DNA of 64,000 nt from Acidobacteriota bacterium (lineage in GTDB: Bacteria; Acidobacteriota; Terriglobia; Terriglobales; Acidobacteriaceae). The notes beneath the pieces were generated by a model. That model saw only the letters and a list, made by a program, of their open reading frames with translations. It searched no databases and was not told the DNA's origin. The translations under genes were made by a program, and so were the position numbers. Each line of letters opens with the position of its first letter. The stretch's first letter is position 1. Positions 63,265 to 64,000 of the stretch are shown here, piece after piece. The stretch lies in NCBI GenBank assembly GCA_021780315.1, contig JAJXYY010000042.1:248001-312000 (forward strand). Reading direction: 5' to 3'.

Positions 63265-63356
63265 TGTGGGCACAAATCCCGTGGAACGATTGAATCGAAT
63301 GCCGACTCATCCAGTCCTAGATAGTGTACTTCCAGAACGCAGTGCGCGCAACCAGT

Positions 63357-63425
63357 CTTTGCCACACATTCCACCACAAACTAACCGCAAATTTTGCTGC
63401 GTCAAAACGCCAAAGTGTGGCAAAG
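63357..63425. repeat. Inverted repeat CTTTGCCACAC upstream of iscR
   Basis: CTTTGCCACAC (63357-63367) is perfectly inverted at 63415-63425 as GTGTGGCAAAG. Between them lies a further palindrome, GCAAATTTTGC. The arms sit about 95-160 bases before the iscR start on the minus strand and just before the plus-strand promoter at 63430, so either IscR or another factor may use them. Confidence 0.5.
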
Positions 63426-63429
63426 TGGA

Positions 63430-63458
63430 TTGACAAGCACTCTGCGTAAGGGCAGAAT
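63430..63458 (+). promoter_or_regulatory. Sigma70-like promoter with flanking inverted repeat
   Basis: TTGACA (63430-63435), 17 bases, then CAGAAT (63453-63458). ATTGACAAG (63429-63437) and CTTGTCAAT (63460-63468) are perfect inverse copies that flank the promoter core, a layout typical for a repressor. It drives the 52-aa gene starting at 63484. Confidence 0.55.
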
Positions 63459-63483
63459 CCTTGTCAATACACTCCCCAAAACA

Positions 63484-63642
63484 ATGACTCCCCCCTGCAA
63501 ACATCCCATCGTCAAAGTTGTCGCCCGCGAGGACGATATCGAATTCGTTGAATGCCAAAACTGCGGCGAAGTATTTGATTCCATTGAGTATAATGACATG
63601 GCAATCGAAGAAGAAACAGCCGAAGCCCCAGCCGAAGAATAA
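63484..63642 (+). CDS. 52-residue zinc-ribbon-like protein
   Basis: A small acidic protein, MTPPCKHPIVKVVAREDDIE, then FVECQNCGEVFDSIEY. Cys5/His7 and Cys22/Cys25 could form a zinc knuckle. The C-terminus is Glu-rich. ATG at 63484 is chosen because the promoter at 63430 lies in front; the open frame before it would include the promoter. Widespread style in acidobacteria, function unknown. Confidence 0.65.
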   Translation: MTPPCKHPIVKVVAREDDIEFVECQNCGEVFDSIEYNDMAIEEETAEAPAEE

Positions 63643-63649
63643 CTCCTCA

Positions 63650-64000
63650 CTACACCGCTGGCGGATGCGCCGCATTGATCCGGCGAATCACAATCCACGC
63701 ATACTGCGCCGCGGAAACCGGCGCCAGTACCGCGATCGCACGCACCAACCCATCCCGCACCCCACCCAGAGAGACAGAAACAAACACCCGCTCACACAAC
63801 ACCGCCGTCAGCCCCAGAATCTGGGTCAAAGTATTGAATTTCCCCAGCAAACTAGGCTGAAAGTCGCGCAACACCCCGGTCGCAAACAGTAATGTAGCGA
63901 TCAGCAAAATGCCCAGATCGCGACTGAACACCAGCACTGTAACGTAGCGGGGCATCATGCCTACATGGGTCAGAACCACAAACAGCGTACTCAGCATCAA
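63650..64000 (-). CDS. CDP-alcohol phosphatidyltransferase (PgsA-like), 5' part outside the window
   Basis: The C-terminal ~116 residues of a membrane phospholipid synthase. VFSRDLGILLIATLLFATG and PSLLGKFNTLTQILGLTAVL match the end of CDP-diacylglycerol-glycerol-3-phosphate phosphatidyltransferases; the CDP-alcohol motif DGxxAR itself must lie beyond base 64000. The TTG at the window edge is not a start. Likely makes phosphatidylglycerophosphate or a related lipid. Confidence 0.8.
   Translation of the reverse strand: MMLSTLFVVLTHVGMMPRYVTVLVFSRDLGILLIATLLFATGVLRDFQPSLLGKFNTLTQILGLTAVLCERVFVSVSLGGVRDGLVRAIAVLAPVSAAQYAWIVIRRINAAHPPAV

Overview
The window is a high-GC bacterial chromosome segment whose coding strands are strongly biased towards C-ending codons. 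The gene content points to a soil acidobacterium of the Granulicella/Terriglobus/Edaphobacter type: plant-polysaccharide hydrolases, a complete ISC iron-sulfur operon, a candidate sphingolipid locus, and GGGTGCCCCAT-type palindromic repeats. The taxonomy is inferred; there is no rRNA gene to confirm it. I saw no tRNA, rRNA, CRISPR array, transposase or prophage.

Layout. 1-7.8 kb: the 3' part of an ABC exporter, a large cyclic-glucan-synthase-like glycosyltransferase without the usual phosphorylase end, and araB behind a promoter with an operator-like motif. 7.9-8.5 kb: a PduO-type cobalamin adenosyltransferase. 8.8-15.3 kb: the most interesting region, eight co-directional, partly overlapping genes that encode a eukaryote-like ubiquitin-type conjugation system. 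They are a membrane-anchored trypsin-like protease, a YukD-type ubiquitin-like protein, an E1-like ThiF enzyme, a membrane-anchored JAB/JAMM deconjugase, a polytopic FHA protein, a RING-like zinc-finger/TM2 protein (E3 candidate), a GYF_2 membrane protein and an E2 with HPN, active-site Cys and SPLN motifs. 15.3-16.6 kb: a STAS protein and purU. 16.6-19.1 kb: palindromic repeats, including a 191-bp tandem duplication, flank a DNA methyltransferase with a C-terminal nuclease-like domain and a codon-usage break in its middle.

19.2-23.0 kb: serine-palmitoyltransferase-like and CerR-like genes converge with a ketosynthase and an acyl carrier protein, a plausible sphingolipid/ceramide locus. 23.2-28.4 kb: a secreted GH3 glycosidase, a small secreted protein and a GH51 arabinofuranosidase. 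The GH51 upstream region carries almost the same 16-bp motif as araB, which suggests a shared arabinose regulator. 28.5-44 kb: mostly housekeeping and single genes (rpsA, M28 peptidase, GGDEF protein, ligA, an Asp-box propeller with a MoaD-like GG-ending partner, DedA-family protein, mogA, a TonB-like protein, a 51-aa membrane ORF, miaA and its terminator). 44-56 kb: a glycine-zipper lipoprotein, kbl, the pyrR-pyrB-pyrC operon, a second lipoprotein, a MerR regulator, a LysR/YeiH pair, murJ and a MOSC protein.

56.3-63.3 kb: the ISC machinery on the minus strand, iscR-iscS-iscU-iscA-hscB, then dinB on the opposite strand, then hscA-fdx-iscX. The right edge holds a 52-aa zinc-ribbon-like ORF under a good sigma70 promoter with inverted repeats, and the 3' end of a pgsA-like gene that runs out of the window.
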